The notes: generated by a model from the letters alone, not told the origin. Shown: positions 21,715-30,542, counted from the stretch's first letter. The stretch: 64,000 nt of DNA from Lelliottia sp. WAP21 (GCF_020532665.2 NZ_JAIWPG020000008.1:1-64000), one strand, 5' to 3'. Numbers and translations: made by a program.

Positions 21715-22644
21715 TTAAGCAGGCATTGCCTCGCGCGGAATGATCGCCCCGCGATACTGAATAACGGTGCTGGCCGTTAAATGCCCGCGTTTTGCCGCCT
21801 CGACAGCGGTTCCCCCGGTCAGACGAACGGCAAGATATCCCGCGCTGAATGAGTCACCCGCCGCCGTGGTATCCACCACGTTCTCTTTCGCCAGTTTTAC
21901 AGCCGGCACGTCAATCAACGCGTCGCCCTTAACGGCGACCAGGCAAGAGTCGGCCCCGCGTTTAATGACCACTTCTGTCACGCCCGCGTCATGCGTACGC
22001 GCAATCACCTCGTCTACCGGTTTTTCGCCCCACAGCGCATCTTCGTCGTCGAGGGTTAAAAACGCGATATCGGTGCATTGCAGCATCTGCTGATACACCT
22101 GCTGTGTCTCTTCGCGGCTGCTCCACAGACGTGGGCGATAGTTATTATCGAAAATCACTTTACCGCCATTGGCGCGGCACTCATGCAGCAGAGAGAGTAA
22201 TTTCTCACGGCTGGATGGGCTCAAAATGGCCAGGCTGATGCCGCTCAGGTAGAGATAGTCGAATGTTGCCAGCTCTTCACAGATTGCCGCTGCCCTGTCG
22301 CTTTCCAGCCAGAACTTCGCCGCCGCTTCGTTACGCCAGTAGTAAAAGGTACGTTCACCCGTGCTGTCGGTTTCGATGTAGTAAAGGCCCGGCAGACGAT
22401 TTTCCATCTGCTGAATCAAGGCGGTGTTCACGTTCTCCGCCTGCCAGGCGTCCAGCATCTGTTGACTGAAGCTGTCGGTGCCCAGTGCGGTAACGTAGCT
22501 CACCGTCAGCGCTTCAGGGGCAACCTGACGGGCAATGTAAACGGACGTGTTTAATGTGTCGCCACCAAAGCCGCGACTCACTTCCGCGCCTTTTTGTGAC
22601 AGCTCAATCATGCATTCGCCTATCACGGCAATTTTCTTAGACAT
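21715..22644 (-). CDS. kdgK: 2-dehydro-3-deoxygluconokinase (KdgK)
   Basis: PfkB/ribokinase-family cytoplasmic kinase that phosphorylates 2-keto-3-deoxygluconate to KDPG, joining hexuronate catabolism to the Entner-Doudoroff aldolase. The ATG at 22644 gives 309 residues, the E. coli length, beginning MSKKIAVIGECM. PfkB signatures are the early GGDTLNTSVY and the late DTTAAGDSFSAGYLA with its catalytic Asp and anion hole. A KdgR-like operator lies 67 bases upstream. Divergent from pdeH. Confidence 0.95.
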   Translation of the reverse strand: MSKKIAVIGECMIELSQKGAEVSRGFGGDTLNTSVYIARQVAPEALTVSYVTALGTDSFSQQMLDAWQAENVNTALIQQMENRLPGLYYIETDSTGERTFYYWRNEAAAKFWLESDRAAAICEELATFDYLYLSGISLAILSPSSREKLLSLLHECRANGGKVIFDNNYRPRLWSSREETQQVYQQMLQCTDIAFLTLDDEDALWGEKPVDEVIARTHDAGVTEVVIKRGADSCLVAVKGDALIDVPAVKLAKENVVDTTAAGDSFSAGYLAVRLTGGTAVEAAKRGHLTASTVIQYRGAIIPREAMPA

Positions 22645-22710
22645 AGTCGTGAACCTGAACAGATAAATTAAAGTAAGTGTGCGCTGGGAGAAAATTATGG
22701 TCAACTATAT

Positions 22711-22725
22711 TAAAACGACGTTCCA
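22711..22725. promoter_or_regulatory. Candidate KdgR operator upstream of kdgK
   Basis: TAAAACGACGTTCCA matches the KdgR consensus TRAAAYRNYGTTTYA at 14 of 15 positions. It lies 67 bases upstream of the kdgK start. In enterobacteria kdgK belongs to the KdgR regulon, which supports the reading; binding is not shown. Confidence 0.55.
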
Positions 22726-22798
22726 AAATTTTTTTTGAGCCAGCGCGTGTTCCGGAAAGAATTTGTCGTCTTAATTTCATTTCCAATTCAACTGAACA

Positions 22799-22825
22799 TA
22801 AAGTTCTCACCTTGTGCGCCGATAA
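22799..22825 (+). promoter_or_regulatory. Sigma-28 (FliA) promoter of pdeH
   Basis: TAAAGTTC, an 11-base spacer and GCCGATAA: an almost exact copy of the flagellar consensus TAAAGTTT-N11-GCCGATAA (only the last -35 base differs). It ends 49 bases before the pdeH start, giving a leader of about 40 bases. It predicts that pdeH is a class 3 flagellar gene, as in E. coli. Confidence 0.9.
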
Positions 22826-22874
22826 CTCTTTGACGGGTCCAGACAGGTCATCTCTTTTCTACAGGGCATCTGAA

Positions 22875-23648
22875 ATGAAGTCAGAGCAGGTTATCCAGCG
22901 GCTAAGCACCACTCCTGAAGCAAGTATTGAAAGCTTGCAGGAGCATCGCTATTGGCTGCAATGTGAGCGTGCTTATACTTATCAGCCCATCTACCGTATC
23001 GATGGAAGACTGATGGCTGTCGAAATTCTGACCGTCGTAATGCACCCTTCAAACCCTGGTCAGCGTATTGCCCCCGATCGATATTTTGCAGAAGTCAGCG
23101 TACGCCAGCGTCTGGATGTGCTGGAAGAGCAGCTCAACATGCTGTCGGGCTTTGGGGCCTTCTTCCTGCAGCATGACATCCTGGCTTCGGTCAACGTCGA
23201 CGGCCCGACGCTCCTTGCCTTGCGCCAGAATCCATCTCTTCTGGATCTCGTTGCCTCGTTACCCTGGATGCGTTTTGAACTGGTCGAACACGTGCGTCTT
23301 CCCCAGGACTCCTCCTTTGCCACGATGTGTGAATTCGGCCCGCTCTGGCTGGATGACTTTGGCACGGGAATGGCGAACTTTTCCGCGCTGAGTGAAGTGC
23401 AATACGACTACATCAAAGTTGCGCGCGATCTCTTCATCATGCTGCGTCAAACCTCTGAAGGTCGTAATCTGTTTACGTTGTTACTGCAACTGATGAACCG
23501 TTACTGCAAGGGGGTGATTGTCGAAGGCGTCGAAACCCTGGAGGAGTGGCGCGATGTTCAGGGTTCTCCCGCTGCCGCTGCGCAAGGCTATTTTCTTTCC
23601 CGACCCGTGCCCATGGAGTCGCTGGAAAGCGTGATAATCACGCTTTAA
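22875..23648 (+). CDS. pdeH: c-di-GMP phosphodiesterase PdeH (YhjH)
   Basis: Soluble stand-alone EAL protein of 257 residues, the major phosphodiesterase that keeps c-di-GMP low in motile cells in E. coli. The ATG at 22875 is chosen by homology (the EASIESLQE and QCERAYTYQPIY segments follow as in E. coli) and by its fit downstream of the sigma-28 promoter. The EAL position reads MAVEIL (E-I-L). SVNVDGPTLLALR, ELVEH, LDDFGTGMANFSAL, DYIKVARDL and EGVE are present, so the catalytic metal ligands look intact. It opposes curli and cellulose and promotes swimming. Confidence 0.94.
   Translation: MKSEQVIQRLSTTPEASIESLQEHRYWLQCERAYTYQPIYRIDGRLMAVEILTVVMHPSNPGQRIAPDRYFAEVSVRQRLDVLEEQLNMLSGFGAFFLQHDILASVNVDGPTLLALRQNPSLLDLVASLPWMRFELVEHVRLPQDSSFATMCEFGPLWLDDFGTGMANFSALSEVQYDYIKVARDLFIMLRQTSEGRNLFTLLLQLMNRYCKGVIVEGVETLEEWRDVQGSPAAAAQGYFLSRPVPMESLESVIITL
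23626..23646 (+). terminator. Hairpin spanning the pdeH stop codon
   Basis: AAAGCGTGA, TAA, TCACGCTTT: a perfect 9-bp stem with a three-base loop whose 3' arm covers the end of the coding region. No long T tract follows. Probable terminator or mRNA-end stabiliser. Confidence 0.4.
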
Positions 23649-23715
23649 GGCCTGCCGATTCCCCTTGTCTGAACTATATTCATGAAAGGCAAGGTAATAA
23701 GGTAGGGACAGAACG

Positions 23716-25776
23716 ATGACAAAAACGACCAGGATTATCACCTGGGTAGTAGGGATCTTCTTGTTGTTGATTGTGGTGGCAATCATCATTATTGCGACGT
23801 TCGACTGGAACCGTCTCAAACCAACCATCAACCAGAAAGTCTCCACTGAACTGAACCGGCCCTTCGCGATTCGCGGTGATTTGGGCGTGGTGTGGGAACG
23901 CCAGAAAACGGAAACTGGCTGGCGAAGCTGGGTGCCCTGGCCGCATGTGCACGCCAACGATATAATCCTCGGTAATCCTCCTGATATTCCTGAAGTAACG
24001 ATGGTGCATCTGCCCCGCGTTGAGGCCACGCTGGCGCCTCTGGCACTGCTGACCAAAACCGTCTATTTACCCTGGATCAAACTGCAACAGCCTGATGCGC
24101 GGCTGATCCGTCTGTCGGAAAAAAACAATAACTGGACCTTCAACTTAGCGAGCAGCGGCGAAAAAGATCCCAATGCGCAGCCATCGGCGTGGTCCTTCCG
24201 TCTGGACAATATTTTGTTCGATCGGGGCCGGATCGCCATTGACGATAAGGTCAGCAAAGCTGACGTTGAGATCCTGGTCGATCCGCTCGGTAAGCCGCTT
24301 CCGTTTAGTGAAGTATCAGGCAGCAAAGGTAAAAATGATCAAAGTCGGATTGGCGACTATGTCTTTGGCCTGAAAGCGAAAGGGCGCTACAACGACCAGC
24401 CGCTGACCGGCTCAGGAAAAATAGGCGGGATGCTGGCGTTACGCAGCGAAGGTACACCTTTCCCGGTGCAGGCCGATTTCCGCTCCGGCAACACGCGCGT
24501 GGCGTTTGTGGGTACGGTAAACGACCCCATGAACATGGGCGGAGTGGACCTTCAACTGAAGTTTGCCGGTGATTCGCTGGGTGAACTTTACGATCTCACC
24601 GGCGTATTGCTGCCGGATACGCCGCCGTTTGAAACGGACGGTCGGCTGGTGGCGAAAATCGACGCGGAAAAATCCTCGGTATTTGACTATCGCGGGTTTA
24701 ATGGCCGTATCGGCGACAGCGATATTCACGGCTCTCTGTCTTACACCACCGGCAAGCCACGGCCCAAACTGGAAGGGGATATGGAATCCCGTCAGCTCCG
24801 CCTGGCCGATTTAGGCCCACTGATTGGGGTCGATTCCGGGAAAGGGGCGCAACAATCGAAAAATGCCGAGCAGAAAAAGGGTGAAAAAGATCTTCAGCCC
24901 GCCGGCAAAGTGCTGCCTTATGACCGTTTTGAAACCGATAAGTGGGATGTGATGGACGCCGATGTCCGTTTTAAAGGGCGTAAAATCGAGCATGGCAGTT
25001 CTCTGCCGCTGAGCGACCTGTCCACCCATATCATTCTCAAAAACGGTGACCTGCGCCTACAGCCGCTGAAATTTGGCATGGCAGGCGGGACCATCAGCGC
25101 GAACATCCACCTTGAAGGGGATAAAAAGCCGATGCAGGGGCGCGCTGACATTAAGGCTCGCAAGCTGAAGCTTAAAGAGCTTATGCCTGACGTAGAGCTG
25201 ATGCAGAAAACGCTCGGTGAAATGAACGGTGATGCGGAGTTTCGCGGCGTCGGTAACTCTATCGCTGCACTGCTCGGCAGCAGCAACGGTAATCTGAAGT
25301 TGCTGATGAACGACGGACTGGTGAGTCGCAACCTGATGGAGATCCTGGGGCTGAACGTGGGTAACTACGTTATCGGGCAGATTTTTGGTGATGATGAGGT
25401 GCGGGTTAACTGTGCGGCAGCCAATCTGGATTTGGTCAATGGCGTGGCGCGTCCGCAGATCTTTGCCTTTGACACTGAGAATGCGGTGATTAACGTAACG
25501 GGTACTGCGAGCATGGCCTCTGAACAGCTTGATTTGACCATCAATCCGGAGAGTAAAGGGTTCCGCATTATCACGTTGCGTTCCCCGCTGTATGTACGGG
25601 GCACCTTTAAAAATCCGCAGGCGGGCGTAAAAGCCGGACCGCTGATTGCACGTGGTGCAGTGGCGGCCGCGCTGGCGACGCTGGTAACACCGGCGGCGGC
25701 ATTGCTGGCGTTGATATCGCCGTCGGAAGGCGACGCGAATCAGTGCCGGACGATATTGTCGCAGATGAAAAAGTGA
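23716..25776 (+). CDS. yhjG: AsmA-family protein YhjG
   Basis: A large AsmA-like (RDD/VPS13-like bridge superfamily) protein, 686 residues as in E. coli. An N-terminal transmembrane anchor (about 7-30, IITWVVGIFLLLIVVAIII) is followed by the family's NRLKPTINQKVSTELNR entry and a long periplasmic beta-rich domain, ending in an AsmA C-terminal region (SLPLSDLSTHIILKNGDLRLQPL) and an Ala-rich hydrophobic tail. AsmA relatives are thought to move phospholipids between membranes; the specific role of YhjG is not known. Confidence 0.9.
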   Translation: MTKTTRIITWVVGIFLLLIVVAIIIIATFDWNRLKPTINQKVSTELNRPFAIRGDLGVVWERQKTETGWRSWVPWPHVHANDIILGNPPDIPEVTMVHLPRVEATLAPLALLTKTVYLPWIKLQQPDARLIRLSEKNNNWTFNLASSGEKDPNAQPSAWSFRLDNILFDRGRIAIDDKVSKADVEILVDPLGKPLPFSEVSGSKGKNDQSRIGDYVFGLKAKGRYNDQPLTGSGKIGGMLALRSEGTPFPVQADFRSGNTRVAFVGTVNDPMNMGGVDLQLKFAGDSLGELYDLTGVLLPDTPPFETDGRLVAKIDAEKSSVFDYRGFNGRIGDSDIHGSLSYTTGKPRPKLEGDMESRQLRLADLGPLIGVDSGKGAQQSKNAEQKKGEKDLQPAGKVLPYDRFETDKWDVMDADVRFKGRKIEHGSSLPLSDLSTHIILKNGDLRLQPLKFGMAGGTISANIHLEGDKKPMQGRADIKARKLKLKELMPDVELMQKTLGEMNGDAEFRGVGNSIAALLGSSNGNLKLLMNDGLVSRNLMEILGLNVGNYVIGQIFGDDEVRVNCAAANLDLVNGVARPQIFAFDTENAVINVTGTASMASEQLDLTINPESKGFRIITLRSPLYVRGTFKNPQAGVKAGPLIARGAVAAALATLVTPAAALLALISPSEGDANQCRTILSQMKK

Positions 25777-25783
25777 TGTGCGG

Positions 25784-25975
25784 CCTGATGCCCTCACCCC
25801 GGCCCTCTCCCACAGGGAGAGGGAGAACATCCTGATGCCCTCACCCCGGCCCTCTCCCACAGGGAGAGGGAGAACACCCTGATGCACCTTCTTCTTGTGG
25901 GAGAGCGTGAGGGGGTAGAAGGGAAAACCGTACGGTTCCCTCTCCCTGTGGGAGAGGGTTAGGGTGAGGGCATCA
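25784..25975. repeat. BIME-like cluster of three REP units
   Basis: Two direct copies of a 46-base unit (25784-25829 and 25831-25876, period 47) contain CCTCACCCCGGCCCTCTCCC and GGGAGAGGGAGAACA. A third unit in inverse orientation is at 25938-25975 (CCCTCTCCC, TGT, GGGAGAGGG, then TTAGGGTGAGGGCATCA). They fill the gap between convergent yhjG and yhjE. The near identity of the two direct copies points to recent duplication. Confidence 0.85.
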
Positions 25976-25994
25976 TACCGGAACAGAACAGTAA

Positions 25995-26022
25995 GCCGGG
26001 TCAGGCGTCGTTGCCGCCCGGC
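25995..26022. terminator. GCCGGG/CCCGGC hairpin beside the yhjE 3' end
   Basis: GCCGGG pairs with CCCGGC over a 16-base interior that can add GGC/GCC pairing. It lies 9 bases beyond the yhjE stop and resembles a classical REP half-site; it may end yhjE transcription. Confidence 0.5.
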
Positions 26023-26031
26023 ATTCAGCGA

Positions 26032-27354
26032 TTACAAAGACTGATGCTTTGTCTCATGCGTTAACAACAACGCGATCAACGTCAGTGCCGCCATAGACGC
26101 CAGATAAACGCCCACGTAGAACAATCCGTAGTTCGCCTGTAACCAGGTCGCGATATAGGGTGCAACCGACGCGCCCAGAATAGAAGAGACGTTATAGGAG
26201 AACGATGCCCCGGTATAACGCACTTCGGTCGGGAACAGTTCAGGCAGCAGCGCGCCCATCGGGCCAAACGTCAGCCCCATCAGGCTCAAACCAATCAGCA
26301 GATACGCCATCACCAGCGCCGGGCTTCCGGAGCTTAACAGCGGCGGGAAGACGAACAGCGCGAAAAGAATAATCAGCGACGTAATCACAATCATGGTGGT
26401 GCGACGACCAAATTTATCCGCCAGCAGGCCGGCAATTGGCACCATCACACCAAATCCAATCACCGCCATCATTAACATCCACAGCACTTCATTACGCGGT
26501 AACCCCAGACCCACCGGGGCGGCGGCGGTACTGAAGGTCATTGAATAGACCGTCATGATATAGAACAGCGTATAGGTCGCCAGCATGATGAAGGTGCCCA
26601 GCACCGTCACGCGAAGATGTTTGGTCAACAGCGTGCCAAGCGGGATCTTCACCTGCTTTTTCGCCGCCGCCACTTTGGCAAATACCGGGGTTTCATGCAG
26701 TGATACACGCACATACAAGCCAATGAGCACCAGCACGGCAGAGAAAATAAACGGAATACGCCAGCCCCAGCTCATAAACTGCTCGTCAGTCAGCAGCCAG
26801 GAGAGCAGCAGAAACGTCCCGTTAGCGAAAAAGAAACCAATAGGGGCACCAAGCTGTGGGAACGAACCGTATAAAGCGCGTTTACGCGGCGGGGCATTTT
26901 CGGTGGCCAGCAGGGCCGCACCGCCCCATTCGCCTCCCAATCCCAGGCCCTGACCAAAGCGTGCCAGCGCCAGGAGCATCGGTGCCAGAATACCAATGGT
27001 GTCATAGGTCGGCAGCAGACCGATCGCTACCGTTGAAATCCCCATCGTCAGCAGCGAAGCGACGAGGGTCACTTTACGGCCTACGCGATCGCCGAAGTGG
27101 CCGAAAAGCGCAGAGCCAATCGGACGGGCGATAAACGCGATAGCAAACGTTGCCAGCGATTGCAGCGTTGCAGCGGTGGGGTCGCCCTGGGGGAAGAAGA
27201 TATGCGGAAAGACGATAACCGCAGCGGTCGCGTAAATATAGAAATCAAAGAATTCGATCGCGGTGCCAATCAGGGAGGCAACGACGACTTTATTACGCGA
27301 GTTTACCGGCGTGCTTTCCGGTTCTGTATCGAGAGTAGTGGCTGTGGCTTGCAT
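26032..27354 (-). CDS. yhjE: MFS metabolite/proton symporter YhjE
   Basis: Inner-membrane transporter of the metabolite:H+ symporter (MHS) subfamily, 440 residues as in E. coli YhjE. Twelve helices are expected. Family marks are the first-helix EFFDFYIYATAA, the loop GHFGDRVGRKVTL and the helix-5 LGLGGEWGGAALL, plus a second RKA-type loop (ADKFGRRT). The substrate is unknown; relatives carry proline, betaine, shikimate or ketoglutarate. Transcribed leftward after yhjD across a 262-base gap, which should carry its promoter. Confidence 0.93.
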   Translation of the reverse strand: MQATATTLDTEPESTPVNSRNKVVVASLIGTAIEFFDFYIYATAAVIVFPHIFFPQGDPTAATLQSLATFAIAFIARPIGSALFGHFGDRVGRKVTLVASLLTMGISTVAIGLLPTYDTIGILAPMLLALARFGQGLGLGGEWGGAALLATENAPPRKRALYGSFPQLGAPIGFFFANGTFLLLSWLLTDEQFMSWGWRIPFIFSAVLVLIGLYVRVSLHETPVFAKVAAAKKQVKIPLGTLLTKHLRVTVLGTFIMLATYTLFYIMTVYSMTFSTAAAPVGLGLPRNEVLWMLMMAVIGFGVMVPIAGLLADKFGRRTTMIVITSLIILFALFVFPPLLSSGSPALVMAYLLIGLSLMGLTFGPMGALLPELFPTEVRYTGASFSYNVSSILGASVAPYIATWLQANYGLFYVGVYLASMAALTLIALLLTHETKHQSL

Positions 27355-27616
27355 AGTAATTTCTTATTTTTAGACGAACGAAGGGCCATATTACGCACAG
27401 CAAAACCGACATTTCAATGTGTAACAAAGCTGGCGCGCGGTGAAAAAAGAGGCAAAAAGCGGATAATTTTCAGACCAGCAAAAACACTTCTATGAAATGC
27501 TTCACATTTTTCTGATATTAGTGAATAACACTGGTTTTTGGTTAAATAAAAGTTACGGACTGGATTTATATGCTGAAATGGAAAGTTGGGCTGAAATTTT
27601 CAGCCCACCCGGAGAG

Positions 27617-28642
27617 TTAACGGTGTGTTTTACCAGGCATTCTGGGGTCGTCTTTGTATTCTGCAGTGGCTATCCAGGCCGCACAGAACAAGGTCAGACG
27701 GGCAAAGAAGTAGAAGAACGCCATCAACCCAAGTACAGAACCAAATGCTGCGCCAGAAGGGGACTTCACCAGCGAGGGCAGGGTATAGGTCATGACGATT
27801 TTAATGACCTCAAAACCAATGGCGGCGATCAAGGTACCGCGAATTAACGCTTTTTTACGCGGGCGATGACGCGGCAAACGCCAGAATATCCAGAAGAACA
27901 ACAGATAGTTTGCGAAAACGGAGATGGCTAACCCAATCACCCGCCACGCCGGTTTAAGCCATTCGATGTAATCCAGATACAGCGCGGAGATAATTAATTG
28001 CTGCGCTGAGCCTGCCACAGAGGTGATAGACAGCGTGATGATCAGGGCAAACAGCAGGCCAATCAGCGACACGAAGTCACGTAAATATTTCACCCATATT
28101 TTTTCCTGATCCTGCGGTTTGCGCTCCCAGACGTCACGCGACTGGGCACGAATGGCTTCACGCAGGTTTCCCATCCAGTTGATCCCGGAGTAAAGCGCAA
28201 TCAACAGCCCCACAATCCCCACGGTGGTACGTTGCTGTACCGCCGTGTTGATCGTGCTCTTAAGGGTAGCGGCGAGCGTGGGATCGCTCACGTTCATCAG
28301 GATTTTAGAAAAAATGTCCTGGAGCAGCGTCGGGTGTGAAGCAAGCACAAAACCAGCGGCGGCAAACGAAACCATCATGATCGGAATCATCGACAGGAAC
28401 GAGAAGTAGGTAATCGCTGCACCAAACTGGTTACCCATGCGGTCGTTAAAGCGCTCTGTCGCGCGGATAAGATGCGCAATCATTGGTCGGCGCTGGATCT
28501 TCTCCGCCGTATCCGTGACGGTAGCCAGCGCCTTGTTTGCCTTGCCGGGCTCTTTTTCCGGCTCTGGCCGGGTCTCCATCTTTTTGATGGGTTCGTAGTC
28601 TATTTCCTGGGTCGGTCGTTGCGGGGTGTTTTCCGGCGTCAC
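27617..28642 (-). CDS. yhjD: YihY/BrkB-family inner membrane protein YhjD
   Basis: A 341-residue polytopic membrane protein with an acidic, Pro/Glu-rich N-terminal tail (1-55) and about six helices. The start is GTG, with AAGGAA nearby upstream. In E. coli the YhjD Arg134Cys change lets cells live without Kdo on lipid A, suggesting a role in lipid A precursor export. The matching residue here is Arg138 in AVQQRTT, i.e. wild type. A GGGCTG/CAGCCC hairpin (27588-27606) beyond the stop may end transcription. Confidence 0.92.
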   Translation of the reverse strand: MTPENTPQRPTQEIDYEPIKKMETRPEPEKEPGKANKALATVTDTAEKIQRRPMIAHLIRATERFNDRMGNQFGAAITYFSFLSMIPIMMVSFAAAGFVLASHPTLLQDIFSKILMNVSDPTLAATLKSTINTAVQQRTTVGIVGLLIALYSGINWMGNLREAIRAQSRDVWERKPQDQEKIWVKYLRDFVSLIGLLFALIITLSITSVAGSAQQLIISALYLDYIEWLKPAWRVIGLAISVFANYLLFFWIFWRLPRHRPRKKALIRGTLIAAIGFEVIKIVMTYTLPSLVKSPSGAAFGSVLGLMAFFYFFARLTLFCAAWIATAEYKDDPRMPGKTHR

Positions 28643-28693
28643 GCGTCATTTCCTTTTCGTTTGGCTGGAGGTAAGTGAAAGTATAGCTTGTGA

Positions 28694-29593
28694 CTAGTCG
28701 ACATAGGTTTTCATCAGGTCTGTCAGCCACGCCATAAACAGATGTACTCGCCGGGAGAGGTTGCGGCGGTGAGGATAAATCAGTGAGACCGGCATCGCTT
28801 CGGCGCGATATTGCGGCAAAATTTCGACAAGCTTCTTCGCCCGCAGGGCTTCCCGAACCCCCACACGAGGCACCTGAATAATGCCCAGCCCGGCGATGCA
28901 GGCGGCCTGATAGGTCTCGGTGCTGTTCACGGTGAGTATCCCCCCGGTTTTAATCCAGTGCGTAGTATCGCCGTTAAAAAACGCAAAACCCTGTGGTCGT
29001 GTACCCAGATTAACCGAGTAATGAATCACCGCATGCGAGGCGAGATCGTCCAGATTCTGCGGATAACCAAAACGCGTCAGGTAATCCGGGCTGGCGCAGT
29101 TGATGATCGACAACTTGCCCAGCGAGCGGGCAATCAGCCCCGAATCTTTGAGTGTCCCAACCCGTACCACGCAGTCAAACCCTTCGCGCACCACGTCAAC
29201 CAGGCGATCGCTACTGCTGAGCTCCAGCTCAATGCCGGGATACTGCTGCAGAAACGCGGGTAGTTTGGGGATGATTAAATTTCGCGCAACGGCAACGGGC
29301 ATATCCACACGCAGTCGACCGCTGATGCTTGCGGGGTCGTGCTGGAAAAGTCCGTCCAGTTCATCCAGGTTTGCCAGCAGATCTCTTGCCCGCTCGTAAT
29401 AGACCATACCGTCCTGCGTGAGGCTGACGCGGCGCGTTGTACGGTGCAAAAGCTGCGTGCCTAACAGGTTTTCCAGCGCCTGAATCTGGCGGGATACGCT
29501 TCCTTTAGGAAGGCCGAGCGTGTCCGCCGCCCGGGAAAAACTTTCCAGTTCGGCGACACGAATAAAGAGCTGCATTGCGTGAATTTTATCCAT
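28694..29593 (-). CDS. yhjC: LysR-type regulator YhjC
   Basis: LysR-family regulator of 299 residues from the ATG at 29593 (MDKIHAMQLFIRV, as in E. coli YhjC); a GTG at 29602 is an alternative. The N-terminal winged helix (about 1-60, FSRAADTLGLPKGSVSRQIQ) is followed by a two-lobed effector domain. No effector is known. It diverges from a short-chain dehydrogenase gene 119 bases away that E. coli lacks here, so that gene is a natural target. Confidence 0.9.
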   Translation of the reverse strand: MDKIHAMQLFIRVAELESFSRAADTLGLPKGSVSRQIQALENLLGTQLLHRTTRRVSLTQDGMVYYERARDLLANLDELDGLFQHDPASISGRLRVDMPVAVARNLIIPKLPAFLQQYPGIELELSSSDRLVDVVREGFDCVVRVGTLKDSGLIARSLGKLSIINCASPDYLTRFGYPQNLDDLASHAVIHYSVNLGTRPQGFAFFNGDTTHWIKTGGILTVNSTETYQAACIAGLGIIQVPRVGVREALRAKKLVEILPQYRAEAMPVSLIYPHRRNLSRRVHLFMAWLTDLMKTYVD

Positions 29594-29712
29594 AGCTTGC
29601 ACTCATTGTTGTTGTCATTGAAACAGTGAAGCGTATCTGAGCATCTTTATTGATTTTCTATCACCTAATAAGCTCTTTCTCAATCTCCATAACAGCTGAA
29701 TCGAGGTTTCTC

Positions 29713-30471
29713 ATGACTGAACGTATCGCATTAGTGACTGGCGGCAGCCGCGGACTGGGTAAGAACGCGGCATTAAAGCTGGCAGCAATGGGCACTGGCA
29801 TTGTCCTCACTTACAACAGCAACCAGAAAGACGCGCTCGCGGTCGTGCGTGAAATTGAAGAAAAGGGCGTGAAGGCCGTGGCTTTGCAGCTTAACGTGGG
29901 CGATGTCAGCAGCTTCGAGCGATTCGCCAAAGAGGTGCAGTCACAGCTGAAGCATGTGTGGCAACGCGATACCTTCGATTATTTGTTGAACAATGCCGGT
30001 ACGGGTTTATACGCGCCGTATGCAGACACCACCGAAGCGCAATTTGACGACGCGCTGAACATCCATTTTAAGGGGCCCTTCTTCCTGACCCAGCGTCTGT
30101 TACCGCTGATCAAAAATGGAGGGCGAATTCTGAATGTGTCCAGCGGGCTTACCCGTTTTGCACAGTCGGGGTCCAGCGCCTATGCGGCCATGAAAGGGGC
30201 GATGGAGGTGCTGACGCGTTATCAGGCTAAAGAGCTGGGTGCGCGAGGGATATCGGTGAATATTATTGCCCCAGGCGCGATTGAAACTGATTTTGGCGGT
30301 GGCCGCGTACGCGACAATGGCGAACTGAACAAAATGCTGGCGTCACAAACGGCCCTGGGGCGCGTTGGGTTGCCGGATGACATTGGTGATGCCATTGCGG
30401 CCTTGCTCAGCGATAAGCTGGGCTGGATGAATGCGCAACGTATTGAAGTCTCAGGCGGCATGTTCCTGTAA
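29713..30471 (+). CDS. Short-chain dehydrogenase/reductase, divergent from yhjC
   Basis: Classical SDR of 252 residues. The cofactor loop TGGSRGLG is at about 10-17, NNAG near 93-96, the active Ser in NVSSGLTR and Tyr/Lys in YAAMK. The ATG at 29713 follows GAGG (29703-29706). The family oxidises or reduces small alcohols and carbonyls with NAD(P)H; the substrate cannot be told. Divergent arrangement with yhjC suggests LysR control. It is an insertion relative to the E. coli yhjC-yhjB order. Confidence 0.88.
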   Translation: MTERIALVTGGSRGLGKNAALKLAAMGTGIVLTYNSNQKDALAVVREIEEKGVKAVALQLNVGDVSSFERFAKEVQSQLKHVWQRDTFDYLLNNAGTGLYAPYADTTEAQFDDALNIHFKGPFFLTQRLLPLIKNGGRILNVSSGLTRFAQSGSSAYAAMKGAMEVLTRYQAKELGARGISVNIIAPGAIETDFGGGRVRDNGELNKMLASQTALGRVGLPDDIGDAIAALLSDKLGWMNAQRIEVSGGMFL

Positions 30472-30479
30472 TGGTTTTT

Positions 30480-30542
30480 CCGGGTCTTGAGATTATCCTT
30501 AAGGAATATATGTCAAAGTTTAAGATATGTCTCATGACCCGG
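30480..30542 (+). other. Long inverted repeat around an AT-rich palindrome
   Basis: Arms CCGGGTCTTGAGA (30480-30492) and TCTCATGACCCGG (30530-30542) pair at 12 of 13 positions around a 37-base loop that holds an imperfect 21-base palindrome (30508-30528, ATAT ends, AAAGTTT centre). A GTGTTTTG follows. It begins nine bases after the dehydrogenase stop and lies about 90 bases before yhjB. It could be a terminator with a large loop or a regulator site. Confidence 0.5.
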
